Shown piece by piece: positions 1 through 7,616 of a stretch of DNA of 19,759 bases; positions within the stretch are counted from its first letter, which is position 1, and every line of letters begins with the position of its first letter. This DNA is from JAVVHH01 sp964657565 (GTDB lineage Bacteria > Pseudomonadota > Alphaproteobacteria > Acetobacterales > Acetobacteraceae), in NCBI GenBank assembly GCA_964657565.1, contig CAZZVQ010000095.1:1-19759 (forward strand). The letters run 5' to 3'. Made by a program: the position numbers and the translations under genes. A model generated the notes under the pieces. That model did not search any database, was not told the origin of the DNA, and saw only the letters and a list, made by a program, of their open reading frames with translations.

Positions 1-2436
1 GCGCCGCCGCCCGCGACGACGGCGCTCACCCTCCTCCGTATCGCCAGCGGCTGGCGGCTGTGTGGTGAGGGTCGACTCTTGCGGGGCCGGGCCGGTGGCG
101 CCGGAGGCCACGATCCGCTCCGGATCGATCGGCGCCTCGTCGTTTGCCGCCTCGTCCTCGCTGATCTCGTCGCTCGCTTCTGAACCAGACTCGGCGTTGG
201 CGGCCGCGCCATCTTCGCGGCGCCCACCCCGGCGGCGGCGGCGGCGGCGGCCACGCTTCTCGCTGGCTTCGCTCGCCGAGGCGGACACGCTCTCGGCAGT
301 CCCCGGCTCGGTGGCCTCGTCGTCCTCGGACTCGTCGAGGTCCGCCTCGGAATCGAGCTCCGGGTCAGCCGTGGCCTCGATCTCGTCGGGGTCCTCGAAC
401 GGCTCCGGTGGCGCGAGCTGCTGGATCGGCGGGGCCGTCTCGAGCGCCGTCTGCGCGCGCATCTTCTCGATCCGCAGTTGCGGCGGCAGCAGCGTTTCGT
501 CGGCGACGAAATTGACCAGCATCGCATGCCGCGCCTCGATCTCGGTCAGGCGCTGGCGCTTGTTATTCAATATATAGAGGGCGATCGAGGAAGCGCAGTA
601 GACCATGATCTCGGCCGCGCGGCGCCGAGCGCCCTCTTCCTCGATGGCGCGCAGCGTTACCAGCGCGGCACTCTCCGTGCTCCGCGCGTGGCCGCTGCCG
701 CCGCAATGCGGGCAGGTCACGAAATTGGTCTCGGTCAACGACGGACGCAGCCGCTGACGGCTCATCTCGAGCAGGCCGAAATGGCTGATGCCGCCCACCT
801 GGATCCGAGCGCGGTCGTGCTTCAGCGCATCCTTCAGCTTGCGCTCGACGGCGGCGACGTTGCGCCGGCTCTCCATGTCGATGAAGTCGATCACGATCAG
901 CCCGGCCAGATCGCGCAGCCTGAGCTGCCGTGCCGCCTCCTCGGCCGCTTCCAGATTGGTGCGCAGCGCCGTCTCCTCGATCCCGCGCTCGCGCGTGGAC
1001 CGGCCGGAGTTGACGTCGATGGCGACCAGCGCCTCGGTCTGGTTGATGACCAGGTAGCCGCCGGAGCGCAACTGAACCGTCGGCTGCAGCATGCCCTCGA
1101 GCTGCTGCTCGACCTGCGCCTTGGCGAAGAGCGGCGTCGGCTCCTTCCACAGCTGCACCTTGCGCGCATGCGTCGGCATCAGCATGCGCATGAAGTCGCG
1201 CGCGGCCCGCCAGCCCTGCTCGCCGTCGACCAGGATGTCGTCGACGTCGCGCGAATACACATCGCGGATGGCGCGCTTGATGAGGCTCGCCTCCTCGTAG
1301 ATCAGCGCTGGCGCCATGCTCTTCATGGTCAGCTCACGGATCTGGTCCCACTGGTTGAGCAGGTATTCGCAGTCGCGCAGGATCTCCGGCTTCGGCCGGT
1401 TGGCGCCCGCGGTGCGCACGATCAGCCCCATGCCGCGCGGCAGGTCGAGCTCGGCGGTGACTTCCTTCAAGCGTCGCCGATCGGCCGCGGACGTGATCTT
1501 GCGCGAGATGCCGCCGCCCCGCGGCGAGTTCGGCATCAGCACCGAGAACCGCCCGGCCAGCGAGATATAGGTGGTCAGCGCCGCGCCCTTGCTGCCGCGC
1601 TCTTCCTTGACGACCTGGATCAGCAGGATCTGCCGGCGGCGGATGACTTCCTGGATCTTGTAGTGGCGCAGGAATCGCGGCGTGGACCGGCGGTCGGGCT
1701 CCTCGGTGTCGTGCTCCCCGCCGAGTTGCTCCGGCGGTGGCTCATCGCTCTCGCCCGCCTCTTCGGAGGTCTCGCCGGGTTCGGCCGGGAACTCGTCATC
1801 GGCCGCGGCCTCGGCCACGGGTGCCGCGGGTTCACCGGGGAACAGCGTCGACGCGTCTTCGGGTGCGACGACCATGTCGGCCACGATGGCGGCGGGTTGC
1901 GCGATCTCGACCCGCTCGGCCGGCGGCACCGGGTCGATGAGCGTGTCGTCGGTGGCGGCGGACGTTGGGGCGTCGATCTCGGCGGGATGGTCGTTCGAGG
2001 CGGCCGTCAGTTCGGCGGCGGGTTCGCCGCTCTCGGTCGCACCGTCGGCGGTGATGACGTCCACCGGCGGCGTTGGGGCCTCCGGGCGGGCTGCCTTGCG
2101 GTCCTGCGCGGCGGCGGCGCGCTCCTCCGCCTCCTCGTCCTCGCGCGCCTCTTGCTCCTGGGCTTCGAGCAGGCGTTTCCGGTCGGCGACGGGGATTTGA
2201 TAGTAGTCGGGGTGGATTTCGCCGAATGCGAGGAAGCCGTGGCGGTTACCGCCGTATTCGACGAACGCGGCCTGCAGGCTCGGTTCGACGCGGACGACTT
2301 TGGCGAGGTAGATGTTGCCTTTGAGCTGGTGCTTGGTGGAGGTTTCGACGTCGAATTCGTCGAGGCGGTTACCGTCCAGCACCACCACGCGGGTTTCTTC
2401 CGCGTTGGTGCTGTCGATCAGCATGCGCTTGGTCAT
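1..2436 (-). CDS. rne: Ribonuclease E (Rne/Rng family), 3' end cut by window edge
   Basis: Endoribonuclease that starts mRNA decay and processes rRNA and tRNA precursors, usually as the degradosome scaffold. The frame is open from an ATG at 2436 to base 1 (812 codons), so only the C-terminal tail is missing. The N-terminus MTKRMLIDSTNAEETRVVVL is typical of alphaproteobacterial RNase E. The S1 RNA-binding domain begins near residue 36, is interrupted by an acidic Pro/Ala/Glu-rich insertion at about 87-257, and resumes at HYKIQEVIRRRQ. The catalytic domain carries DVNSGR at 474-479 and the second metal-binding Asp at 517 (VIDFIDM). The zinc-link CPHC is at 575-578. Beyond about residue 640 the protein becomes disordered, acidic and then Arg-rich (a run of seven Arg near 730), as in degradosome-scaffold tails. 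GGAGA lies about 10 nt before the start. It is divergent from the amidase gene. Confidence 0.97.
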   Translation of the reverse strand, partial: MTKRMLIDSTNAEETRVVVLDGNRLDEFDVETSTKHQLKGNIYLAKVVRVEPSLQAAFVEYGGNRHGFLAFGEIHPDYYQIPVADRKRLLEAQEQEAREDEEAEERAAAAQDRKAARPEAPTPPVDVITADGATESGEPAAELTAASNDHPAEIDAPTSAATDDTLIDPVPPAERVEIAQPAAIVADMVVAPEDASTLFPGEPAAPVAEAAADDEFPAEPGETSEEAGESDEPPPEQLGGEHDTEEPDRRSTPRFLRHYKIQEVIRRRQILLIQVVKEERGSKGAALTTYISLAGRFSVLMPNSPRGGGISRKITSAADRRRLKEVTAELDLPRGMGLIVRTAGANRPKPEILRDCEYLLNQWDQIRELTMKSMAPALIYEEASLIKRAIRDVYSRDVDDILVDGEQGWRAARDFMRMLMPTHARKVQLWKEPTPLFAKAQVEQQLEGMLQPTVQLRSGGYLVINQTEALVAIDVNSGRSTRERGIEETALRTNLEAAEEAARQLRLRDLAGLIVIDFIDMESRRNVAAVERKLKDALKHDRARIQVGGISHFGLLEMSRQRLRPSLTETNFVTCPHCGGSGHARSTESAALVTLRAIEEEGARRRAAEIMVYCASSIALYILNNKRQRLTEIEARHAMLVNFVADETLLPPQLRIEKMRAQTALETAPPIQQLAPPEPFEDPDEIEATADPELDSEADLDESEDDEATEPGTAESVSASASEASEKRGRRRRRRRGGRREDGAAANAESGSEASDEISEDEAANDEAPIDPERIVASGATGPAPQESTLTTQPPAAGDTEEGERRRRGRRR

Positions 2437-2886
2437 GAGGGGGTCGTCTCCGGTGAGCCGCGCGCCCCGGCCAGCCGGCAGAGCGGCTTACGGGCAAATA
2501 TAGGGTACGGCGGCAATGGCATGAAAGAAGGGTCGGGACGCTGAAGGCGGCCCAAAAAGCAGCGATATTGGATGCGCGCGACGCGGTCGGTTCAAAATTT
2601 GAGAGAACGAACGCGGCGGCTGACATAAGCATCCCTGGCAAGAGGGCTGCGCGCCCTGAACCCCCAGCGTGGGAATTCCGCTTGCGCCGCCCCGGTAAGG
2701 CGACCGACCCCGGCGCGCGGAACCGCGCGGCGCGGGCAATGGCGAAAGTGCGGGCCGCGCGAATGGGTGTCGCAGCATGCCCCGCGGCGTTCGGCCATCA
2801 GGTCGGTTGTAAACATGACGCAAACCGGTTGCGCTCGCAAGAGCGAGATACATGCGCGGTCGGCCCAAATATGATACAGGGACCGG
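2437..2886. promoter_or_regulatory. Divergent rne / amidase intergenic leader (450 bp)
   Basis: No convincing gene is visible here; the open frames crossing it are shadows without family resemblance. It must hold the promoters of both divergent genes. Visible elements are: on the minus strand, TATATT (about 2497-2502), a possible -10 for rne; the AT-rich palindrome TCAAAATTTGA at 2592-2602; a 7-bp GC hairpin CGCGCGG-AA-CCGCGCG at 2714-2729; a small GCAA-loop hairpin near 2832-2845; and on the plus strand TATGAT at 2870-2875 just before the amidase start. In other bacteria the rne 5' leader is long, structured and autoregulated by RNase E itself, so the hairpins may belong to such a leader. 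No matching -35 boxes of quality were seen, so the promoter calls are tentative. Confidence 0.4.
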
Positions 2887-3678
2887 ATGGCTGTCCTGTT
2901 TCCACGCCGCATGCTGCTGGCCGCCGCCGCGCTGCCGGGACCGGCGCCGCGCGCACCGGGGCGGCGGCCGGCGGAACGGCCGCTGGTTGTGCTCGATCCC
3001 GGCCATGGCGGCAAGGACCCCGGCGCCATCGGCATCAGCGGCACCTACGAAAAGCATGTCGCCTTCGCCGCGGCGGAGGAATTGCGCCAGCAACTGACCG
3101 CGGGCGGCCGCTGCCGGGTGGCGCTGACCCGCGGGCGCGACGTCTTCCTGCAGCTGCGCGACCGCGTCGAGATCGCGCAGGCGCAGGGGGCCGCCCTGTT
3201 CGTGTCCATGCACGCTGACGCCCTGCATGACCCGGCGGTCCACGGCGCCAGCGTCTACACGCTGGCCGACTCCGCCTCCGACGCGCAGACGGCCGATCTG
3301 GCCCGCCGCGAGAACAGCGCCGACCGCTTCGGCGGCCCGCGCTTCCGCAACGTCACGCCCGACGTCGCCAACATCCTGGCCAGCCTCGTCCGCGAAGAGA
3401 CGCGGCTCGGGTCGGCCCGGATGGCGCGCCAGGTGGTCGGCGCCTTGGAGCCGCAGATCGGCTTGCTCACCCACCCGGCCCGGCATGCCCGTTTCATGGT
3501 TCTGCGGGCGGCCGACATACCCAGCGTCCTGGTCGAAATGGGCTTCATGTCCAACCAGAGGGACGAAGCAGCGCTCCGCCGCCCGGACCATCGGGCCAAA
3601 ATCGCGGCTGCTCTGCGTTACGCGATCGAAGGATTTCTCGATTCCCGAGGTCCGGCAGCGCATATCGCAACCGGCTGA
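2887..3678 (+). CDS. amiC: N-acetylmuramoyl-L-alanine amidase (Amidase_3)
   Basis: Zinc amidase that cleaves the bond between N-acetylmuramic acid and the L-Ala of the stem peptide, acting in the periplasm during septum splitting and wall turnover. The 263-residue protein has an N-terminal export-like segment (Arg-Arg at 7-8, then Ala/Leu-rich to about 16), followed directly by the catalytic domain. The zinc and catalytic set is complete: H40 in DPGHGG, E55, H109 in SMHADA and E217 in VEMGF. It lacks the N-terminal AMIN domain found in many AmiC proteins, so the symbol indicates the class only. AGGGA lies 5-6 nt before the ATG. The PBP1A gene follows after 32 bp, consistent with a shared wall-growth operon. 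Confidence in the family is high; the exact signal type (Tat or Sec) is not decided by the sequence. Confidence 0.93.
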   Translation: MAVLFPRRMLLAAAALPGPAPRAPGRRPAERPLVVLDPGHGGKDPGAIGISGTYEKHVAFAAAEELRQQLTAGGRCRVALTRGRDVFLQLRDRVEIAQAQGAALFVSMHADALHDPAVHGASVYTLADSASDAQTADLARRENSADRFGGPRFRNVTPDVANILASLVREETRLGSARMARQVVGALEPQIGLLTHPARHARFMVLRAADIPSVLVEMGFMSNQRDEAALRRPDHRAKIAAALRYAIEGFLDSRGPAAHIATG

Positions 3679-3710
3679 CGGCCGGACGACGACATAAGGT
3701 AAACGAGACG

Positions 3711-6284
3711 ATGCCGAAGAAGCCTGAGGTAAGCGGCGTGACGCCGGGAGATTGCCTGGCGCCGCACACCGAGCCCAACCCGCAACCACGTCGCTCCGCG
3801 CGCAAGGGGTCCGGCTTCTGGCGTTTCGTCCGCCGGGTCATCGGCTTGTTCCTGCTGCTCGGCCTCTTGGGCGGCCTCGGGGCGGGGGCGTTCGCTTGGA
3901 ACACCTACCAGCGCTACGCCGCCGAGTTGCCCTCGCTCGACGGCCTGCGCACCTACCAGCCGAAGGTGATGAGCCGTGTCTATGCCGGCGACGACCGGCT
4001 GATCGCCGAGTTTGCCACCGAACGCCGGATCTTCGTGCCGATCGGCGCGATCCCGGACATGGTCAAGCAGGCGTTCATCTCCGCCGAGGACCAGAAGTTC
4101 TGGACCCATCGCGGCGTCGATCCGCTGGCGATCCTGCGCGCCGGGCTGTCGGACGTGATGAGCTACGGTAGCGGCAAGCGCCCGATCGGGGCCTCGACCA
4201 TCACGCAGCAGGTGGCCAAGAACATGCTGCTCGGCAACGAGGTCAGCATCGCGCGCAAGGCCAAGGAGCTGATCCTGGCGCTGCGGATCGACGACAGCAT
4301 GAGCAAGGAGCACGTGCTCGAGCTCTATCTGAACGAGATCTATCTGGGCCAGCAGGCGTATGGCGTGGCCGCCGCGGCCGCGTCCTATTTCAACAAGACG
4401 CTCGACGAACTCACTTTGCCGGAGGCGGCGTTCCTCGCGGTGCTGCCGAAGGCGCCGAACAATTACAACCCGTTCCGCAACCCCGACGCCGCCAAGGGGC
4501 GGCGCGACTGGGTGCTGGACCGCATGGCCGACGACCACGCCATCTCCGTGGCGCAGGCCCAGGCCGCCAAGGCGACCCCGATCCAGCCCGCCGCCTTCCG
4601 CCGGCAGGAGCCCGTCACCGGCGGCGAGTGGTATGCCGAGGAGGTCCGCCGCCAGTTGATCGACCGCTTCGGCGCCGATCTGACGACCACGGGCGGCTAC
4701 ACGATCCGCACCAGCCTCGACCCGGCGCTGCAGACCGCGGCCGACAAGGCGCTGCGGGCCGGGCTGATGGCGTACGATCGCAGCCATGGCGGCTGGCGCG
4801 GCCCGGTCGGGCATCTCGCCGGCGATGGATCGCTGAGCGAGGGCTGGAGCAACCGGCTGGCCGACGCCGTGCGTCCCCCGGGCATGCTGGCGGAATGGCG
4901 TCTCGCGGTCGCGCTCTCCGTCGATCAGAAGGAGGCCAAGCTCGGCTGGATCGAGCGCTCCGGCGGAGCCACCGGGGGCGGCCAATCGCGGACCGGCACG
5001 ATGGCGCTCACTGACGTGACCTGGGCCCGGCCGCGGCACGGCACTGCGCGCGGTACCGTGCCGCGGCGCATGGGCGACGTGCTGGCGGTCGGGGACCTCG
5101 TCATGGTCGAGCCGCAAGGTGCGGTGGCGGCGGACGGCAAGCAGCCGGCGCGGCCGGACCACTTGCTGCTGCGCCAAATCCCGGAGGTGCAGGGCGCGGT
5201 CGTGTCGATGGAGCCGCAGACCGGCCGCGTCCTGGCGATGGTCGGCGGCTGGAGCTTCGAGGCGAGCCAGTTCAACCGCGCGACCCAGGCCGAGCGCCAG
5301 CCGGGCAGCTCGTTCAAGCCGATGGTCTACTTGACGGCGCTCGAAGCCGGCCTCGCGCCGAGCCAGCGGGTGCTCGACGCGCCGTTCGAGCAAAAGACGT
5401 CGCAGGGCGTGTGGCGGCCGAACAATTTCGGAATGACGTTCAGCGGCCCGATCCCGATGCGGATCGCGCTCGAGAAATCGCTCAACCTCGTCACCATCCG
5501 GCTGGCCGACAAGCTGGGCATGGAGGCGGTGGCCCAGAACGCCATGGCGTTCCACGTCGTCGACGGGATGCCCAAGGTGCTGCCCGCGGCCCTCGGCGCG
5601 GTCGAGACCACGGTGTTGCGCCAGGCTTCGGCCTATAGCGGCTTGGCGATGGGCGGCAAGGAAGTGCTCCCGTCGCTGGTCGACGGCGTGCAGGATCGTG
5701 AGGGCAAGCTGGTGTGGCGCCCCTCGGGGATCGACTGTCAGGGCTGTCAGGATGCGAGCAAGCCGCCTACCCTGATCGACAACCGCCGCCAGATCGCCGA
5801 CCCGGCCAGCACGTTCCAACTGGTGACCATGATGCAGGGCGTGGTCTCGAAGGGCAGCGGCTACGCGGCGGGCGCCGGGTTGGGCCACAATATCGCCGGC
5901 AAGACCGGCACCACCCAGGAGAGCAACGACGTCTGGTTCGTCGGCTTCACCCCCGATCTCGTCACCGCGGTTTGGGTCGGCTTCGACAGCAACGCCTCGC
6001 TCGGCGAGAAGGAGACCGGCAGTTCCATCGCCGCTCCGATCTGGCACGACTACATGGCCGTCGCGCTGAAGAACCGTCCGACCCTGCAGTTCAAGATGCC
6101 CGACGGCCTCAAGCTGGCCACGTGGGATAGCGGCTACGGCCCGCGCACCGACGCGTTCAAGGCGGGGCAGGAGCCCGGCGCGAGCCAAGGCGTGATCGGC
6201 GGCGGCGATGTGCCCGCCAGCGGCACCGAAGTGAGTGCCGGGCCGGGCGTCGGCATTGATAGCGGCGTGGGCGGCCTATATTAG
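3711..6284 (+). CDS. mrcA: Penicillin-binding protein 1A (bifunctional class A PBP)
   Basis: Inner-membrane peptidoglycan synthase that polymerises lipid II and crosslinks the stem peptides. It has 857 residues: a basic cytoplasmic N-terminus, one membrane span at about 42-63, a GT51 glycosyltransferase domain with the catalytic Glu at 126 (AEDQKFWTHRGVD), GASTITQQVAKN and ELYLNEIYLGQ, an OB-like linker at about 365-490, and the transpeptidase domain. All three transpeptidase motifs are intact: S533-x-x-K536 (PGSSFKP), S590-L-N and K731-T-G. The tail is Gly/Ala-rich and disordered. Its length is normal for alphaproteobacterial PBP1A. It follows the amidase by 32 bp, and its stop lies 6 bp before the prfB start. 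An 856-codon antisense frame covers it, but that is a composition artefact. Confidence 0.96.
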   Translation: MPKKPEVSGVTPGDCLAPHTEPNPQPRRSARKGSGFWRFVRRVIGLFLLLGLLGGLGAGAFAWNTYQRYAAELPSLDGLRTYQPKVMSRVYAGDDRLIAEFATERRIFVPIGAIPDMVKQAFISAEDQKFWTHRGVDPLAILRAGLSDVMSYGSGKRPIGASTITQQVAKNMLLGNEVSIARKAKELILALRIDDSMSKEHVLELYLNEIYLGQQAYGVAAAAASYFNKTLDELTLPEAAFLAVLPKAPNNYNPFRNPDAAKGRRDWVLDRMADDHAISVAQAQAAKATPIQPAAFRRQEPVTGGEWYAEEVRRQLIDRFGADLTTTGGYTIRTSLDPALQTAADKALRAGLMAYDRSHGGWRGPVGHLAGDGSLSEGWSNRLADAVRPPGMLAEWRLAVALSVDQKEAKLGWIERSGGATGGGQSRTGTMALTDVTWARPRHGTARGTVPRRMGDVLAVGDLVMVEPQGAVAADGKQPARPDHLLLRQIPEVQGAVVSMEPQTGRVLAMVGGWSFEASQFNRATQAERQPGSSFKPMVYLTALEAGLAPSQRVLDAPFEQKTSQGVWRPNNFGMTFSGPIPMRIALEKSLNLVTIRLADKLGMEAVAQNAMAFHVVDGMPKVLPAALGAVETTVLRQASAYSGLAMGGKEVLPSLVDGVQDREGKLVWRPSGIDCQGCQDASKPPTLIDNRRQIADPASTFQLVTMMQGVVSKGSGYAAGAGLGHNIAGKTGTTQESNDVWFVGFTPDLVTAVWVGFDSNASLGEKETGSSIAAPIWHDYMAVALKNRPTLQFKMPDGLKLATWDSGYGPRTDAFKAGQEPGASQGVIGGGDVPASGTEVSAGPGVGIDSGVGGLY

Positions 6285-6290
6285 CGGCCC

Positions 6291-7422
6291 ATGTCCACGG
6301 AATCCGACGACCTGAACGGCCAACTGCAGCAGACCTTCGCCCTGCTCCGGAGGCATCTTTGACTGGGATGTCGCCATTGGCCGCCTCGAGGAGCTGAACG
6401 CTCAGTCCGAGGACCCCGCCCTCTGGAACGACGCGGCGGCCGCGCAGGCGCTGATGCGCGAGCGCAACCGGCTGGCCAGCCTGGTCGAGGGCCTGCAGTC
6501 GATGGAGCGCGAGGCGGCCGATAGCGTCGAGCTGATCGCGATGGCGGAGGCGGAGGCCGACGCCGACATGGCCGCCGAGGGTCGCGCCACGCTGCAACGC
6601 ATCCTCGAGGAAGCCAAGCGCCGCGAGATCGAGAGCCTGCTCTCCGGCGAGGCGGACGCGAACGACGCGTATCTGGAGGTCAACTCCGGAGCGGGCGGCA
6701 CCGAGGCACAGGACTGGGCCGAGATGCTGGCCCGCATGTATTCGCGCTGGGCCGAGCAGCACGGCTACAAGGTCCAGCTGATGGAGCAGAGCGAGGGCGA
6801 GCAGGCCGGCATCAAATCCGCCACGCTGCAGGTCTCCGGCCCCAACGCGTATGGCTGGCTGAAGACCGAGGCCGGCGTGCACCGCCTGGTCCGCATCAGC
6901 CCGTTCGACGCCAACGCCCGCCGCCAGACCAGTTTCGCGAGTGTGTGGGTCTATCCGGTGGTGGACGACGACATCGAGATCGAGGTCAACGAGGCCGACC
7001 TCAAGATCGATACGTTCCGCGCCTCCGGCGCCGGCGGCCAGCACGTCAACAAGACGGAGAGCGCGATCCGCATCACCCATGTCCCGACCGGCATCATCGT
7101 CGCCTGCCAAACCGACCGCAGCCAGCACCGCAACCGTGCCTCCGCGATGACGATGCTGAAGGCGAAGATGTACGAGCGCGAGTTGGAGAAGCGCGAGGCG
7201 GTCTCCGCCGCGCAGGAGGATGCCAAGACCGACATCGGCTGGGGCCACCAGATCCGCAGCTACGTCTTGGCGCCGTATCAGCTGGTCAAGGACCTCCGGA
7301 CCGGCGTCGAGACCGGCAACCCGGCCGCCGTCCTGGACGGCCATCTCGACGAGTTCATGTCCGCCGCCCTGGCCGCGCGTGTCGGCGCCACCCGCAGCGA
7401 CGCCAGCGCCCAAGCCCAGTAG
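6291..7422 (+). CDS. prfB: Peptide chain release factor 2, expressed by programmed +1 frameshift
   Basis: RF2 reads UGA and UAA stop codons and triggers peptide release on the ribosome. The ATG at 6291 opens a 23-codon frame ending in TGA at 6360-6362. The rest of the protein is in the +1 frame from GAC at 6361 (DWDVAIGRLEELNAQSEDP) to the stop at 7420-7422, giving about 376 residues, normal for RF2. The coding join is 6291-6359 plus 6361-7422. The tripeptide anticodon S203-P204-F205 identifies RF2 rather than RF1, and the peptidyl-transferase motif G248-G249-Q250 is intact. It lies 6 bp after mrcA. A caller without frameshift knowledge would start it falsely at 6454, losing about 54 residues. 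It should not be called a pseudogene. Confidence 0.96.
6349..6363 (+). other. prfB programmed +1 ribosomal frameshift site
   Basis: GGAGG at 6349-6353, a 3-nt spacer CAT, then CTT TGA C (6357-6363). The internal Shine-Dalgarno pairs behind the P-site codon, and slow decoding of UGA followed by C lets the CUU tRNA slip to UUU. This has the same geometry as the E. coli prfB site and gives autoregulation: low RF2 favours the shift and so more RF2. Confidence 0.95.
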
Positions 7423-7433
7423 GTCAGGTCAGG

Positions 7434-7562
7434 TTAGATCAGCACCAGATAGGCGCTGATCAGCAGCATGGTGGCGGTGGTCAAGACGGCGAAGGCGCGC
7501 TCGGCCGGCGAAGCCGGTTGATCCACCACGGCGATCTTGGGTCTGGACGGGCGAACGGACAT
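7434..7562 (-). CDS. Small single-span membrane protein, unknown function
   Basis: A 42-codon ORF starting MSVRPSRPKIAVVDQPASP, with a basic, Pro-rich N-terminus and a hydrophobic C-terminal span (about residues 23-42, AFAVLTTATMLLISAYLVLI), so it is probably tail-anchored in the membrane. A good Shine-Dalgarno (GAGGGAG, 7568-7574) lies 5 nt before the ATG, which supports real translation. It is 54 bp downstream of the patatin-like gene on the same strand and may be the last gene of that set. It ends 11 bp from the convergent prfB stop. I do not recognise a family. Support is the ribosome binding site plus the clear N-basic / C-hydrophobic layout; conservation cannot be judged here. Confidence 0.6.
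   Translation of the reverse strand: MSVRPSRPKIAVVDQPASPAERAFAVLTTATMLLISAYLVLI
7437..7461. terminator. Possible bidirectional hairpin between prfB and the small ORF
   Basis: Perfect 7-bp inverted repeat GATCAGC (7437-7443) and GCTGATC (7455-7461) with an 11-nt loop, at the point where two convergent genes meet. It overlaps the end of the small ORF. There is no clear T-run on either side, so termination is only a possibility. Confidence 0.3.
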
Positions 7563-7616
7563 GGGGGCTCCCTCGGTCTGATCGGGGGAGTTTATCGCGC
7601 CGAAGTAAAGAAGAGG

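Noticed and set aside
478..2544. 688-codon plus-strand frame across rne
   Set aside because: It is antisense to RNase E, whose catalytic motifs are in the minus frame; its translation has no recognisable domains and is explained by high GC.
3618..6188. 856-codon minus-strand frame over the PBP1A gene
   Set aside because: The opposite strand encodes an intact class A PBP with all motifs; the antisense product is Arg/His/Gly-rich low-complexity.
6291..6453. prfB as a frameshifted pseudogene or sequencing error
   Set aside because: The in-frame TGA sits in the exact programmed-frameshift context, and both halves match RF2.
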